Shown: one piece after another, positions 32,325 through 41,697 of the stretch
Numbering within the stretch: position 1 is the stretch's first letter
Layout: each line of letters opens with the position of its first letter
Assembly (NCBI RefSeq): GCF_036241575.1
Contig: NZ_CP108455.1
Span: 1,626,501 to 1,690,500, forward strand
Reading direction: 5' to 3'
Origin: Streptomyces sp. NBC_01267
GTDB taxonomy: Bacteria; Actinomycetota; Actinomycetes; Streptomycetales; Streptomycetaceae
DNA: 64,000 nucleotides
Translations under genes and position numbers: made by a program
The notes under the pieces: generated by a model
What the model was told of the DNA's origin: nothing
What the model saw: only the letters and a program-made list of their open reading frames with translations
Database searches by the model: none

Positions 32325-32981
32325 ATGACGTACAGCGGAGTGGTGAAGGTCGGCGGCGGCGCGGACGTGCACGAGCTGACAGCTCTGATGATCTCCAAGG
32401 TCGCAGTGGGGCCGATGAACAACAACGCGTACCTGCTGCGCTGCCGGGAGAGCGGCGAACAGCTGCTGATCGACGCGGCCAACGACACCGCGACACTGAT
32501 GCAGCTGATCGGCGAGGACTCCATCGCGTCCGTCGTCACCACCCACCGCCACGGCGACCACTGGCAGTCCCTGGAAGCCGTGGTCGCGGCGACCGGCGCC
32601 CGCACCTATGCGGGGCGGTACGACGCCGAGGGCATCCCCGTCACCACCGATGTCCTCGTGGAGGACGGTGACACGATCCGGGTGGGGCGGGTCGCACTGA
32701 CCGCCCGCCGGCTGATCGGCCACACCCCGGGTTCCATCGCACTCGTGTACGACGACCCGCACGGCCATCCGCACGTCTTCACCGGCGACTGCCTGTTCCC
32801 CGGCGGGGTCGGGAACACCTGGGAGGATCCCGCGGCCTTCGCGAGCCTCCTGCACGATGTCGAGACGAAGCTTTTCGACGAGCTCCCCGACGAGAGCTGG
32901 GTCTACCCGGGCCACGGCCACGACACCACACTGGGTGACGAGCGTCCGCACCTCGGGGAGTGGCGCGAGCGCGGCTGGTGA
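32325..32981 (+). CDS. MBL-fold metallo-hydrolase (glyoxalase II-like)
   Basis: 218 aa with the zinc motif THRHGDHW (H-x-H-x-D-H) near residue 70, a later TGDCLFPGG with the bridging aspartate, and VYPGHGHDT with the last histidine. The layout matches short hydroxyacylglutathione or mycothiol thioester hydrolases. Next to a mycothiol-dependent enzyme it may act on the same thiol adducts; that is inference. Confidence 0.88.
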   Translation: MTYSGVVKVGGGADVHELTALMISKVAVGPMNNNAYLLRCRESGEQLLIDAANDTATLMQLIGEDSIASVVTTHRHGDHWQSLEAVVAATGARTYAGRYDAEGIPVTTDVLVEDGDTIRVGRVALTARRLIGHTPGSIALVYDDPHGHPHVFTGDCLFPGGVGNTWEDPAAFASLLHDVETKLFDELPDESWVYPGHGHDTTLGDERPHLGEWRERGW

Positions 32982-32994
32982 TCCCCCGCCGCGC

Positions 32995-33027
32995 TCGCGG
33001 CTGGTGATCCCCCGATCCCAGCCGCGA
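32995..33027. terminator. Hairpin between the metallo-hydrolase and terC
   Basis: TCGCGGCTGG and CCAGCCGCGA form a perfect 10-bp stem with a 13-nt loop. One arm is a duplicate of the 3' end of the metallo-hydrolase gene (GCGGCTGGTGATCCCCC occurs at 32971 and 32998). It sits between convergent genes and can serve both. Confidence 0.6.
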
Positions 33028-33096
33028 ACCCGCGCCGCCCCCTGCTTTCCGCCCGCTGCTTCCCGCCCGCCGGGGACAGCGCGGGCCGCTGGGCCG

Positions 33097-34086
33097 TCAG
33101 ACGTCCACGCTGTCCTTCTTCGCTGCCTCCGCCGCCTCCGCTGCCGCCTGCTTCTTGTTGGCGAGAAGGCTGGTGACAGTGGTGACGATCAGCACGCCGC
33201 AGATCACCCCCAGCGAGACCGGGATGGAGATCTCGGGAACGTGCACCCCGGACTCGTGCAGCGCGTGCAGCAGCAGCTTGACGCCGATGAAGCCGAGGAT
33301 CACCGACAGCCCGTAGCTGAGGTGGACCAGCTTCTTGAGCAGGCCGCCTATCAGGAAGTACAGCTGCCGCAGCCCCATGAGCGCGAAGGCGTTGGCCGTG
33401 AAGACGATGTACGGGTCCTGGGTGAGGCCGAAGATCGCGGGGATCGAGTCCATCGCGAACAGCACATCGGTCGTGCCGATGGCGAGCATGACCACCATGA
33501 GCGGGGTCATGATCCGCTTGCCGTTCTTCTGAATGAAGAGCTTGGTGCCGTGGTAGCGGTCAGCGACGCCGAAGCGCTGCTCGATGGACTTGAGAAGCCG
33601 GTTCTCCTCGAACTCCTCGTCCTCCTCGTCGGAGCGCGCTTCCTTGACGAGCTTCCAGGCGGTGTAGATGAGGAACGCGCCGAACAGGAAGAAGATCCAC
33701 GAGAAGCTGGCGATGATCGCCGCGCCGGCCGCGATGAAGATCGCACGCAGGACGAGGGCTATCAGTACGCCGATCAGCAGTACCCGTTGCTGGAGCGGGG
33801 AGGGCACCGCGAACTTCGCCATGATCAGGATGAAGACGAAGAGGTTGTCCACGCTGAGCGACTTCTCGGTGATGAAGCCCGCGAAGAACTCACCCGACGC
33901 CTGGCCGCCCCCGAAGAGCAGCAGGCCCAGACCGAAGAGCGCGGCCAGGGCGATCCAGACCACGGTCCAGATACCGGCTTCCTTGATCGACACATCGTGG
34001 GGCTTGCGCCCGATGAAGAAATCGACTGCGATCAGGGCGCCCAGACCAAGAATGGTCAGCACCCACAGGGTCAGAGAAACGTCCAC
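33097..34086 (-). CDS. terC: TerC family membrane protein
   Basis: 329 aa with about nine hydrophobic helices. The family motif is ITEKSLSVDNLFVFILI, and TDVLFAMDSIPAIFGLTQDP is the second acidic site. TerC/Alx proteins are linked to manganese export and to metalation of secreted proteins. A charged cytoplasmic loop (ARSDEEDEEFEENR) and an Ala/Lys tail are also present. I chose the GTG at 34086 with GGAGG 4 nt upstream; the frame upstream is inside the riboswitch. Regulation by Mn2+ is strongly suggested by the leader. Confidence 0.93.
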   Translation of the reverse strand: MDVSLTLWVLTILGLGALIAVDFFIGRKPHDVSIKEAGIWTVVWIALAALFGLGLLLFGGGQASGEFFAGFITEKSLSVDNLFVFILIMAKFAVPSPLQQRVLLIGVLIALVLRAIFIAAGAAIIASFSWIFFLFGAFLIYTAWKLVKEARSDEEDEEFEENRLLKSIEQRFGVADRYHGTKLFIQKNGKRIMTPLMVVMLAIGTTDVLFAMDSIPAIFGLTQDPYIVFTANAFALMGLRQLYFLIGGLLKKLVHLSYGLSVILGFIGVKLLLHALHESGVHVPEISIPVSLGVICGVLIVTTVTSLLANKKQAAAEAAEAAKKDSVDV

Positions 34087-34090
34087 TACG

Positions 34091-34098
34091 CCTCCGGC
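34091..34098 (-). promoter_or_regulatory. terC ribosome binding site and its mask
   Basis: GCCGGAGG (minus strand) contains the Shine-Dalgarno GGAGG, 4 nt before the GTG. It is the exact complement of CCTCCGGC at 34132-34139, the 3' strand of riboswitch helix P1. The same eight bases can pair with either the P1 5' strand or the ribosome binding site. Confidence 0.7.
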
Positions 34099-34129
34099 GA
34101 TTGCTACGGCTACTTGATCAGCGTCGTCG

Positions 34130-34245
34130 CTGCCGGAGGTCTCTTCCACCCGAGCCGGAACACCGGCTTCCGGGTCGACGCCCCGGGTCCCGGACGGGTC
34201 CGTATTGACGGGTACGTCGCACTTGGGGAGTACTCCCCTCCGCAC
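34130..34245 (-). ncRNA. yybP-ykoY (Mn2+) riboswitch upstream of terC
   Basis: On the minus strand the leader has the conserved GGGGAGTA (34231-34238) straight after the P1 strand CGGAGG (34237-34242). It then has the second core, CCCGTCAATACGG (34200-34212), a GC-rich stem, and finally AGACCTCCGG, which closes P1 (34134-34139). These are the hallmarks of the yybP-ykoY family, which in other bacteria binds Mn2+ and controls terC/alx genes. The element starts within a few bases of the predicted transcription start and ends 44 nt before the terC start codon. Confidence 0.85.
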
Positions 34246-34250
34246 CAAGA

Positions 34251-34280
34251 ACAGTACAGGCAATACCAAGAGAAGGTAAA
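34251..34280 (-). promoter_or_regulatory. Promoter of the terC riboswitch transcript
   Basis: TTTACC (34275-34280) and TACTGT (34251-34256) are 18 nt apart on the minus strand. Transcription would begin near 34245, right at the riboswitch P1 strand. Upstream DNA is unusually AT-rich for this genome and repeats GATCT-TTTACC. Confidence 0.6.
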
Positions 34281-34312
34281 GAGATCGGTAAAGATCAATT
34301 CAAAACAGCAGG

Positions 34313-36133
34313 TCAGTCCGGCAGGCCTCGACGGGCCTCGGCCACGTGACCGAGGACGTGATCCAGCACCCGGCTGCCCGGCGGCGGGAGTGACGGCTCA
34401 TACGTCCAGGCGTGACCGACCCACGGGTCGGCAAGGTGGTCGTCGGGCACGGGCGTTATACGCAGAAGCGAACGCCACAGCGGATCGAGCACCGGACCGT
34501 ACCGGCTCGCGTCCTCCCGGTCGGCGACCATCAGCAGATGGACGCCGACGGACGGCCCCTCGTCGGCGAGATAGCGCAGATGCGTGAGCGCACGGTCGTC
34601 GAATCCGTGCGGGAAGTCGTTGACGATCAGCAGTTGTTCCGCGGTGTCCAGGTCCGGCGGAAGAGAGTCGGCCGCGCCGCCGCGCACGGCCATCTGCACC
34701 AGATCCACCCGCTGGACGAGCCGCCCCAGTACATCGGCCACCGTCCGCGCACCCGCCACCGGCGCCGGGTCGAGCACTCCTGAACCGACCAGCGGGGCAA
34801 GCGATCCGGCAGCCGAACCCGCCGGGTCGATGACGTGCACCGCGAACTCACCGGCGGGGTAGACCGCCAGCAGCCGCGCGGCCAGCGCCACCGCGGTGTC
34901 CATGGCACGTGTACGCAGCCGGCCCGCGTCCCACTCCACGGCCGGGTCGGATGTGGTGCGAGCGCTGTCGATCCACAGACCGCGCTCCAGTGGCAGCCGT
35001 ACCAGCATCGGGATGCGCAGCTCGGGCCGTTCCGGAAGGTGCAGATCTCCGACGCGCAGCGCCATCGGGATCTCCATCGGAACGCGGTACCCGTGCCAGA
35101 CGGGGTTGTCCCAGCGGGCGAAGGCCGGGGGCAGAGCGGGCTCCACGACCTGCGATTCCGCGATGAGCTGGGCGAGGTCACGGTCGAGCACCTCACGCGC
35201 CTGGGCTGTCAGCCCGTCACGCTTCTCCTGCGCCTGCCGACGGGCGTCGGCCCCGGCGGGGCCGATACGGCCGCGCGGATCCGAGAGGGCCCGGTCGACC
35301 TCCTGCTCCATGCGGGACTCGGCGAAGCCGACCGCACTGCGGTACGCGGCGGTGGTGCGCGCCAGGTCCTCGAACATGCCCCAGACCTGGTTGTACAGGC
35401 GCTCCTCCATGGACCAGCCGGTGGCATCTCCCGCGACAGGCGTGGCCGGTTGTCCGGGCGGGGAAGCGGGAGGAGGCGGAGGTGCGGCGCTCCGACGGCG
35501 CGGATGCACGTAGTCGACGGGGCCGCTGGGTCCGGTTCCGGCCCCGGCCGTCCGGGGCGGCGGCACCGCCACCGCGCGGGCCGCACCGCCCACGACCGCG
35601 GCCTGGATGACACCGGCGAGCTCATGGGCCTGCAACAGCCCCTGGTCGCTGAGCATTTCGGCGAGGCCGCCCGCGTATCCCTGGCCGACGGCACGGACCT
35701 TCCAGGCACCGTGTCTGCGGTAGAGCTCCAGGGCAACAACCGCTGACTCGGCGTCGAGACCGGTGACGGTGTAGGTGGCGATCTCCGCGCCGTCGGGACC
35801 GGTGACCGCGACGAAAGGTGCGGCGACGGCGGCGAACGAGGCAGGGCCCCCGACGCCGTCGGGCAGCGCGAGCAGGACGTTCACGCGGTGCACGGTGTCC
35901 GGCAGCGCCTCCAGGTCGACGGCGAGCCGATGGTCGCTCGCCGCCTGTCCGGAGACTTCGAGGCCGGGCAGCTGCGGCGCCCCGGGGTGGGCGACCCACT
36001 CCGCGCCACGGACCTTTCCCTGCTCGTCGCCGAGCGTGGCACCGGCCACGACCGGCTTTCCGGTGGAGACCCGGATCTCCAGTCGGGTCCCGGGCAGGGG
36101 GTGGTTCTGCCCCCGCACCAGCTCGGCCGTCAT
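34313..36133 (-). CDS. TerD-domain protein with Pro-rich linker and large C-terminal domain
   Basis: 606 aa. Residues 1 to about 190 are a TerD/calcium-binding-like beta sandwich (GQNHPLPGTRLEIRVS, AVDLEALPDTVHRVNVLLALP, ATYTVTGLDAESAVVALELYRR). A proline-rich linker (about 200-250) leads to a helical part and a C-terminal domain that resembles the catalytic core of FtsK/SpoIIIE-type proteins only loosely (LLIVNDFPHGFDDRAL). I see no Walker A. Part of a ter group with a small TerD gene upstream and terC downstream. The ATG at 36133 has GAGGAG 9 nt upstream. Confidence 0.82.
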   Translation of the reverse strand: MTAELVRGQNHPLPGTRLEIRVSTGKPVVAGATLGDEQGKVRGAEWVAHPGAPQLPGLEVSGQAASDHRLAVDLEALPDTVHRVNVLLALPDGVGGPASFAAVAAPFVAVTGPDGAEIATYTVTGLDAESAVVALELYRRHGAWKVRAVGQGYAGGLAEMLSDQGLLQAHELAGVIQAAVVGGAARAVAVPPPRTAGAGTGPSGPVDYVHPRRRSAAPPPPPASPPGQPATPVAGDATGWSMEERLYNQVWGMFEDLARTTAAYRSAVGFAESRMEQEVDRALSDPRGRIGPAGADARRQAQEKRDGLTAQAREVLDRDLAQLIAESQVVEPALPPAFARWDNPVWHGYRVPMEIPMALRVGDLHLPERPELRIPMLVRLPLERGLWIDSARTTSDPAVEWDAGRLRTRAMDTAVALAARLLAVYPAGEFAVHVIDPAGSAAGSLAPLVGSGVLDPAPVAGARTVADVLGRLVQRVDLVQMAVRGGAADSLPPDLDTAEQLLIVNDFPHGFDDRALTHLRYLADEGPSVGVHLLMVADREDASRYGPVLDPLWRSLLRITPVPDDHLADPWVGHAWTYEPSLPPPGSRVLDHVLGHVAEARRGLPD

Positions 36134-36152
36134 CGCGTGTGTCTCCTCGTCG

Positions 36153-36270
36153 CTCTGCATTTCTGGTCGCTCTGCACTGCTGATGCCGCGCTGCACTACT
36201 GGTCGCGCTGCACTACTGGTCGCGCTGTACTACTGGTCGCGCTGTACTACTGATCGCGCTGTACAGGTCG
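36153..36270. repeat. 17-bp tandem repeat in the leader of the large terD gene
   Basis: Unit CGCTGCACTACTGGTCG. Four units at 36189-36256 are near-identical, differing by C/T or A/G changes. Two degenerate units precede them (36153-36188) and a partial one follows (to 36270). It ends 20 nt before the start codon on the minus strand, so it lies in the promoter or leader. Confidence 0.85.
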
Positions 36271-36413
36271 TCGCACGGACGTCACTTCGCAGCTGCTCAG
36301 CCAGGGCTCGGCCGCCGCTCGGACGCCGGACGCGGTTGCCCTGCGGATGCGAGGCAGCTCCCGGCGGCAACGCGCCCCCGGGAGCTGCTCGTAGTACGTG
36401 ATGGACGTCCCGG

Positions 36414-37016
36414 TTACAGGTGCGGCAGGATCGTCGGCATCAGGTCCTGGAACGTGCGGCCGTTGGCGGGGGCGCCGATGGCCGTCATCTGCCAGCCCGC
36501 GCCCGCGCGGTGCACCTTCGCCATGATCTGGGCGGTGAACTGGCCGCCGCCGTCGAGCGTGTACCGGGCGAGTTCGTCACCGTTGGCCTCGTCGACGATG
36601 CGGCAGAAGGCGTTCTGCACCTCCTGGAACGTCTGGCCGGTGAAGGAGTTCACCGTGAAGACGATCTGGTCGATGTGCACCGGGACCCGCGAGAGATCGA
36701 CGAGGATCGCCTCGTCGTCGCCGCCCTGTCCGGCGCCGCCGACCAGATTGTCCCCGGTGTGCTTCACCGAGCCGTCGTCGCTGACGAGATGACGGAAGAA
36801 CACGACGTCCACCGGCTGCTTGTCGGCGAACAGCACCGCCGAGGCATCGAGGTCGATCTCACGGGTGCGTGAACCGAACAGCCCGCGGCGCGGTGCCGCC
36901 TGCCAGCCGAGTCCCATCCGCACCGCGGTCAGGGTGCCCCCGTTGTTCTTCTGCAGGCTGATGGCCTGCCCCTTGGTCAGGTTGACGCCAGGGCCCTTGG
37001 CAAAATTGGCCGTCAC
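36414..37016 (-). CDS. TerD family protein
   Basis: 200 aa, a single TerD domain. The family's Ca2+-site motif is in IDLDASAVLFADKQ and the GGDDEAILVDLSRVP strand, with ELARYTLDGGGQFTAQIMAKVHR near the end. Cytoplasmic stress-response family that includes TerD/TerE/CABP1. GTG start. It lies 280 nt upstream of the larger TerD-domain gene on the same strand, separated by the 17-bp repeat. Confidence 0.92.
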   Translation of the reverse strand: MTANFAKGPGVNLTKGQAISLQKNNGGTLTAVRMGLGWQAAPRRGLFGSRTREIDLDASAVLFADKQPVDVVFFRHLVSDDGSVKHTGDNLVGGAGQGGDDEAILVDLSRVPVHIDQIVFTVNSFTGQTFQEVQNAFCRIVDEANGDELARYTLDGGGQFTAQIMAKVHRAGAGWQMTAIGAPANGRTFQDLMPTILPHL

Positions 37017-37124
37017 GCGCTGTCCCTTCTTCCTGTTTCCCCACGTTTTCCCCGCACCCTACGCAGTGGCGCCGACACCGCAGGAGGGCCGGGGCGTTTT
37101 TGTGTCGTTCTTGCAACAACCAGG

Positions 37125-39248
37125 TCAGGCCAGCCCTCCCTCCTTCATCTGGCGCAACTCCTTCTTCAGCTCGCCGACTTCGTCACGGAGCCGGGCGGCC
37201 ACCTCGAACTGCAGATCCGCCGCCGCGGCCCGCATCCGCTCGGTCATCTCCTCGATGATCCCCGCGAGTTCGGCCGCGGGACGATCGGTGGGAACCGTCC
37301 TCGCGCCCTTGGCGCCCTTGCCCGCTCCGCCGCCCAGCGCGGGCACCGGAGCCTTCGCCTGCTTCCCGTCCTTCGTCTGGCGGTAGCCGGTGCCGAGCAG
37401 TTCCTCGGTGTCGACCTCCTCGCGCGCGATCGTCGCGACGATGTCGTTGATCTTCTTACGCAGGGGCTGCGGGTCGAGACCGCGCTCCTTGTTGTACGCG
37501 ACCTGCTTCTCCCTGCGCCGGTTGGTCTCCTCGATGGCCTTCTCCATCGCCGGAGTGATCCGGTCCGCGTACATGTGGACCTGCCCGGAGACGTTGCGCG
37601 CCGCCCGGCCGATCGTCTGGATCAGTGAGGTCCCCGACCGCAGGAAGCCCTCCTTGTCCGCGTCGAGGATGGCGACCAGCGACACCTCGGGGAGGTCGAG
37701 TCCTTCACGCAGAAGGTTGATGCCGACCAGTACGTCGTACTCACCGGCCCGCAGCTCGCGCAGCAGCTCGATACGGCGCAGCGTGTCGACATCGCTGTGC
37801 AGATAGCGGACCTGGATGCCCAGGTCGAGGAAGTAGTCGGTGAGGTCCTCGGCCATCTTCTTGGTGAGCGTGGTCACCAAGACGCGCTCGTCCTTCTCCG
37901 TGCGCATACGGATCTCGTGCACGAGGTCGTCGATCTGGCCCTCGGTGGGCTTGACGACGACCTCGGGGTCGACGAGTCCGGTGGGGCGGATGATCTGCTC
38001 CACGAAGCCGTCGCCCCGCGAGAGTTCGTACTTCCCCGGGGTGGCGGACAGGTAGACGGTCTGGCCGATCCGCTGCTGGAATTCCTCCCACTTCAGCGGT
38101 CTGTTGTCCATCGCGGACGGAAGCCGGAAGCCGTGGTCGACGAGTGTGCGCTTGCGGGAGGCGTCGCCCTCGTACATCGCGCCGATCTGCGGAACGGTGA
38201 CATGCGATTCGTCGAGAACGAGCAGGAAGTCCTCGGGGAAGTAGTCGATGAGCGTGTTGGGCGCGGTTCCGGGCTCACGGCCGTCGAAGTGCATCGAGTA
38301 GTTCTCGACGCCGGAGCAGCTGCCGATCTGGCGCAGCATCTCCAGGTCATAGGTGGTGCGCATGCGCAGCCGCTGGGACTCCAGCATCTTGCCCTGTCTG
38401 TCCAGCTCCGCGAGCCGCCCCTCCAGCTCCTTCTCGATGCCGTTGACCGCCTTCTCCATGCGTTCCGGGCCCGCCACGTAGTGGGTGGCCGGGAAGATGT
38501 AGAGGGATTCGTCCTCGCTGATGATCTCGCCGGTGAGCGGGTGCAGCGTGGAGAGCGCCTCGATCTCGTCGCCAAACATCTCGATCCGGACCGCGAGCTC
38601 CTCGTACACCGGGAAGATCTCGATGGTGTCGCCGCGCACACGGAAGGTGCCGCGGGTGAAGGCCACGTCGTTGCGCGTGTACTGGATGTCGACGAAGCGG
38701 CGCAGCAGCTCGTCGCGGTCCAGCTCGTCGCCCACCTTGAGCGACACCATCCGGTCGACGTACTCCTGGGGCGTACCGAGGCCGTAGATGCAGGAGACCG
38801 AGGCGACCACGATCACATCGCGCCGGGTCAGCAGCGAGTTCGTCGCGGAGTGGCGCAGCCGCTCGACCTCCTCGTTGATCGAGGAGTCCTTCTCGATGTA
38901 CGTATCGGACTGCGGGACGTACGCCTCGGGCTGGTAGTAGTCGTAGTACGAGACGAAGTACTCGACGGCGTTGTTGGGGAGCAGCTCACGGAATTCGTTG
39001 GCCAGCTGGGCGGCGAGCGTCTTGTTCGGCGCCATCACCAGAGTGGGGCGCTGGAGCTTCTCGATCATCCAGGCAGTGGTCGCCGACTTGCCGGTACCGG
39101 TCGCGCCGAGCAGGACAACATCCTTCTCACCTGCACGAATGCGCTTTTCCAGCTCTGCGATGGCCGTCGGCTGGTCGCCGCTGGGCTGGTAGGGACTGAC
39201 GACCTCGAAAGGCGCCACCGTGCGTTCGATCTTGGAAACGGGCCGCAT
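37125..39248 (-). CDS. uvrB: Excinuclease ABC subunit B
   Basis: DNA-damage helicase-like subunit loaded by UvrA and recognised by UvrC. 707 aa. Walker [13 protein letters not shown], the damage-probing beta-hairpin [16 protein letters not shown] box, motif [10 protein letters not shown], and a C-terminal UVR coiled coil ([20 protein letters not shown]) that binds UvrC. ATG at 39248; the frame upstream overlaps ogt. Divergent from ogt with 84 nt between. Confidence 0.97.
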   Translation of the reverse strand: MRPVSKIERTVAPFEVVSPYQPSGDQPTAIAELEKRIRAGEKDVVLLGATGTGKSATTAWMIEKLQRPTLVMAPNKTLAAQLANEFRELLPNNAVEYFVSYYDYYQPEAYVPQSDTYIEKDSSINEEVERLRHSATNSLLTRRDVIVVASVSCIYGLGTPQEYVDRMVSLKVGDELDRDELLRRFVDIQYTRNDVAFTRGTFRVRGDTIEIFPVYEELAVRIEMFGDEIEALSTLHPLTGEIISEDESLYIFPATHYVAGPERMEKAVNGIEKELEGRLAELDRQGKMLESQRLRMRTTYDLEMLRQIGSCSGVENYSMHFDGREPGTAPNTLIDYFPEDFLLVLDESHVTVPQIGAMYEGDASRKRTLVDHGFRLPSAMDNRPLKWEEFQQRIGQTVYLSATPGKYELSRGDGFVEQIIRPTGLVDPEVVVKPTEGQIDDLVHEIRMRTEKDERVLVTTLTKKMAEDLTDYFLDLGIQVRYLHSDVDTLRRIELLRELRAGEYDVLVGINLLREGLDLPEVSLVAILDADKEGFLRSGTSLIQTIGRAARNVSGQVHMYADRITPAMEKAIEETNRRREKQVAYNKERGLDPQPLRKKINDIVATIAREEVDTEELLGTGYRQTKDGKQAKAPVPALGGGAGKGAKGARTVPTDRPAAELAGIIEEMTERMRAAAADLQFEVAARLRDEVGELKKELRQMKEGGLA

Positions 39249-39320
39249 GCAACCACCGTACGACCCACCACTGACAACCGCGGCCGACCGCCGCCCGGCG
39301 GCACTGTCGGTGGGCCGCCG

Positions 39321-39326
39321 TACGGT
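39321..39326 (+). promoter_or_regulatory. -10 box of ogt
   Basis: TACGGT is followed by GGAGGC and then the GTG at 39333. The GGAGG is only 1 nt from the start, too close for normal ribosome binding, so leaderless translation is more likely. Confidence 0.4.
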
Positions 39327-39332
39327 GGAGGC

Positions 39333-39878
39333 GTGAACAGCGACCGGCAGATCATCGAGTGGACCGCAGTCGGCAGCGACATCGGGCCACTGCTGCTCGC
39401 TGCGACCGGGAGGGGCCTGCTGAGCGTCGTCTTCCATGCCGACGCAGCGGTGCGGAAGAGAGCCCTTGAGCAGCTTGCCGCGCGATGCGGGACCGCACCG
39501 GTCGAGGCGCCGGATTCGGTACGGCTGGCCGGACCCGTGCGTCAGCTGGCGGCCTATTTCGCGGGTGATCTGCAGGAATTCGACCTGCCGCTGGACTGGA
39601 CGCTGACCTCCGGGTTCAACCGGCAGGTGCTGCGTGAGCTGGCGACCGGAGTGCCGTACGGCTCGGTCGTCGGGTACGGCGACCTCGCGCACCGGGTGGG
39701 CCAACCGGGGGCGGCGCAGGCGGTCGGCGTGGCGATGGGGTCGAATCCACTGCCGGTCGTCGTGCCCTGCCACCGTGTCGTGGAGAGTGATGGAGGGCTG
39801 GGCGGATTCGGCGGAGGGCTGGAGACGAAGCGCCGGCTGCTGGCCCTTGAGGGCGTGCTCCCACAACCCCTCTTCTGA
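39333..39878 (+). CDS. ogt: Methylated-DNA--[protein]-cysteine S-methyltransferase
   Basis: Removes methyl groups from O6-methylguanine by a suicide reaction. 181 aa. Acceptor cysteine in [13 protein letters not shown]-binding helix in [26 protein letters not shown], and the closing [18 protein letters not shown]. It is divergent from uvrB, so two repair genes share an 84-bp control region. Confidence 0.95.
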   Translation: MNSDRQIIEWTAVGSDIGPLLLAATGRGLLSVVFHADAAVRKRALEQLAARCGTAPVEAPDSVRLAGPVRQLAAYFAGDLQEFDLPLDWTLTSGFNRQVLRELATGVPYGSVVGYGDLAHRVGQPGAAQAVGVAMGSNPLPVVVPCHRVVESDGGLGGFGGGLETKRRLLALEGVLPQPLF

Positions 39879-40037
39879 TTCCGGTGGTTCCGACCTCTGC
39901 GGGCCCGCCGGCGGGAGCCCCGGCACCCTGGTGGGAGCCCTGCCTCGAAGCCCCTGGTGGTGGGCTGTCCAAGAGCACCTTTCGCCTGTGCGTAAGGGGT
40001 GTCACACTGCGGCGGTGACTACCACTGGAGGCGCCCG

Positions 40038-41345
40038 ATGACCGCCGTCGACAACGAGGCCGACGGCACGGCCGGTATACCGGGCCCGCTCGCCCACCCC
40101 GCCGACCTGCCCGCCCTGCGCCGCCGGGTCAATGCCGTGCTCATCGCGAGCCAGATACTCGGCGGGCTCGGCGTCGCGACCGGTGTCGCGCTCGCCGCCG
40201 TACTGGCCAAGCAGGTCAGTGGTACCGAGGCCCTGTCCGGGCTCGCTCCGACGGCGACCGTGATCGGCACCGCTCTGCTCTCCGTGCCGCTGGCAGCCCT
40301 GATGACCGCCCGCGGACGCCGCCCCGGGCTGGTTCTCGCGTATCTGATCGGTGCGGTCGGTGCGGCTGTCGTCGTGCTGGCCGCCGTCCTCTCCAACTTC
40401 CCGCTCCTGCTGGTGGGCATGGCCGGTTTCGGTGCCGCCTCCTCCGCCAATCTGCAGGCCCGCTTCGCCGCCGCCGACCTGGCGGAACCGGAACGCCGCG
40501 GCCGGGCCATCTCCACCGTCGTGTGGGCCACCACGATCGGTGCCGTTCTCGGGCCGAACATCGCCGCCCCCGCCGGTCGCAGTGTGACGGGCCTGGGCAT
40601 TCCCGCGGCGGCGGGCCCGTTCGCCTGGTCGGCCGGGGTGTTCCTGGTGTCGGGGGCGCTCGTCGCCGTACTGCTGCGGCCCGATCCGCTGCTGACGGCG
40701 CGCGCCCTGGCCCCGGCCTCGGACCGGTCCCCCGAGGGCCGTTCGCTGCGGGCCGGCGTCGCAGCGGTGGCCGCGTCGCCGCGGGCGCGACTGGCGCTGG
40801 TGACCGTCGCGGTGTCGCACACCACGATGGTGTCGATCATGTCGATGACCCCGGTCGCGCTCAGCCACCACGGCGCCGGCATCCAGCTGATCGGGCTGGT
40901 CATCTCCGGTCACATCGCGGGGATGTACGCGTTCTCCCCGGTGATGGGGTGGCTCTCGGACCGCATCGGCCGCCTCGCGGTGATCGGTCTGGCGGCCGGA
41001 CTCCTGGCGTTCGCCGCGCTGCTGGCCGGGACCGCGGGCAGCAGTCACGGACAGACGGCCGCCGGACTCTTCGTGCTCGGCCTCGGCTGGTCGGCGGGGC
41101 TGGTGTCCGGTTCGACGCTGCTCACCGATTCCGTGCCACAACCCGCCCGCGCCGCCGTGCAGGGCCTCTCCGACCTGACCATGAACACAGCGGCGGGGGT
41201 GGGTGGCGTGGCGGCGGGGCTGATCGTCTCGCGGGCGAGCTACGGCTGGCTGAATGCCGCCGGCGCCTGCCTGCTGCTGCCGCTGGCCGGGCTCGTCCTG
41301 CTGACGGTCCGCCGCCGCGCCACCGCGGCCACCGTCAGAGGCTGA
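40038..41345 (+). CDS. MFS transporter
   Basis: 435 aa, about 12 helices. LMTARGRRPGLVLAYL is the loop after helix 2, SSANLQARFAAADLAEPERRGRAIS the central region, and GWLSDRIGRLAVIGL the matching loop of the second half. The ATG at 40038 has GGAGG 7 nt upstream. Likely an exporter; substrate unknown. It ends 11 nt inside the convergent cupin gene. Confidence 0.88.
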   Translation: MTAVDNEADGTAGIPGPLAHPADLPALRRRVNAVLIASQILGGLGVATGVALAAVLAKQVSGTEALSGLAPTATVIGTALLSVPLAALMTARGRRPGLVLAYLIGAVGAAVVVLAAVLSNFPLLLVGMAGFGAASSANLQARFAAADLAEPERRGRAISTVVWATTIGAVLGPNIAAPAGRSVTGLGIPAAAGPFAWSAGVFLVSGALVAVLLRPDPLLTARALAPASDRSPEGRSLRAGVAAVAASPRARLALVTVAVSHTTMVSIMSMTPVALSHHGAGIQLIGLVISGHIAGMYAFSPVMGWLSDRIGRLAVIGLAAGLLAFAALLAGTAGSSHGQTAAGLFVLGLGWSAGLVSGSTLLTDSVPQPARAAVQGLSDLTMNTAAGVGGVAAGLIVSRASYGWLNAAGACLLLPLAGLVLLTVRRRATAATVRG

Positions 41346-41697
41346 TGTGGTACGCCTTGCGCAGCGTCTCGTGGACGGTCCAGGTCGTACGGTCGCCCTC
41401 GCGCAGCACGCAGGCGTCGCCGGGGCCGATCTCCAGGGTCTGCCCGCCCTCGACCGCGACGCTCGCCCGCCCGCTGACCACCACGAAGAGTTCATTGGCC
41501 TCGGTGTCGGTCACCACACCGGGGGTGATCTGCCAGATCCCGCGCAGTTGGGTGCCGTCCGCCGATTCCCAGAGCACCTTGCCCGTGACCTCGGGATTCC
41601 CGGAGACGATCTGCGCCGGGTCCAGGGGCTCCGGCTCCAGTTCGGCATCCGGGATGTGCACGGCAAAAGAAGCGGAAGTCTGATCAATTGTTGTCAT
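41335..41697 (-). CDS. Small cupin-domain protein
   Basis: 120 aa, a single cupin_3 (EutQ/DUF861-like) barrel: GIWQITPGVVTDTEANELFVVVSGRASV is the first motif and GGQTLEIGPGDACVLREGD the second. Metal ligands are reduced (E in motif 1, no His pair), as usual for this subfamily, so enzymatic activity is doubtful. Its start overlaps the stop of the upstream methyltransferase by 14 nt, so the two are likely coexpressed. Confidence 0.82.
   Translation of the reverse strand: MTTIDQTSASFAVHIPDAELEPEPLDPAQIVSGNPEVTGKVLWESADGTQLRGIWQITPGVVTDTEANELFVVVSGRASVAVEGGQTLEIGPGDACVLREGDRTTWTVHETLRKAYHISL

Noticed and set aside
36153..36270. CRISPR-like array
   Set aside because: The units abut without spacers and no cas gene is present; it is a plain tandem repeat. 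The same holds for the arrays at 44848, 48961, 53722 and 56707.
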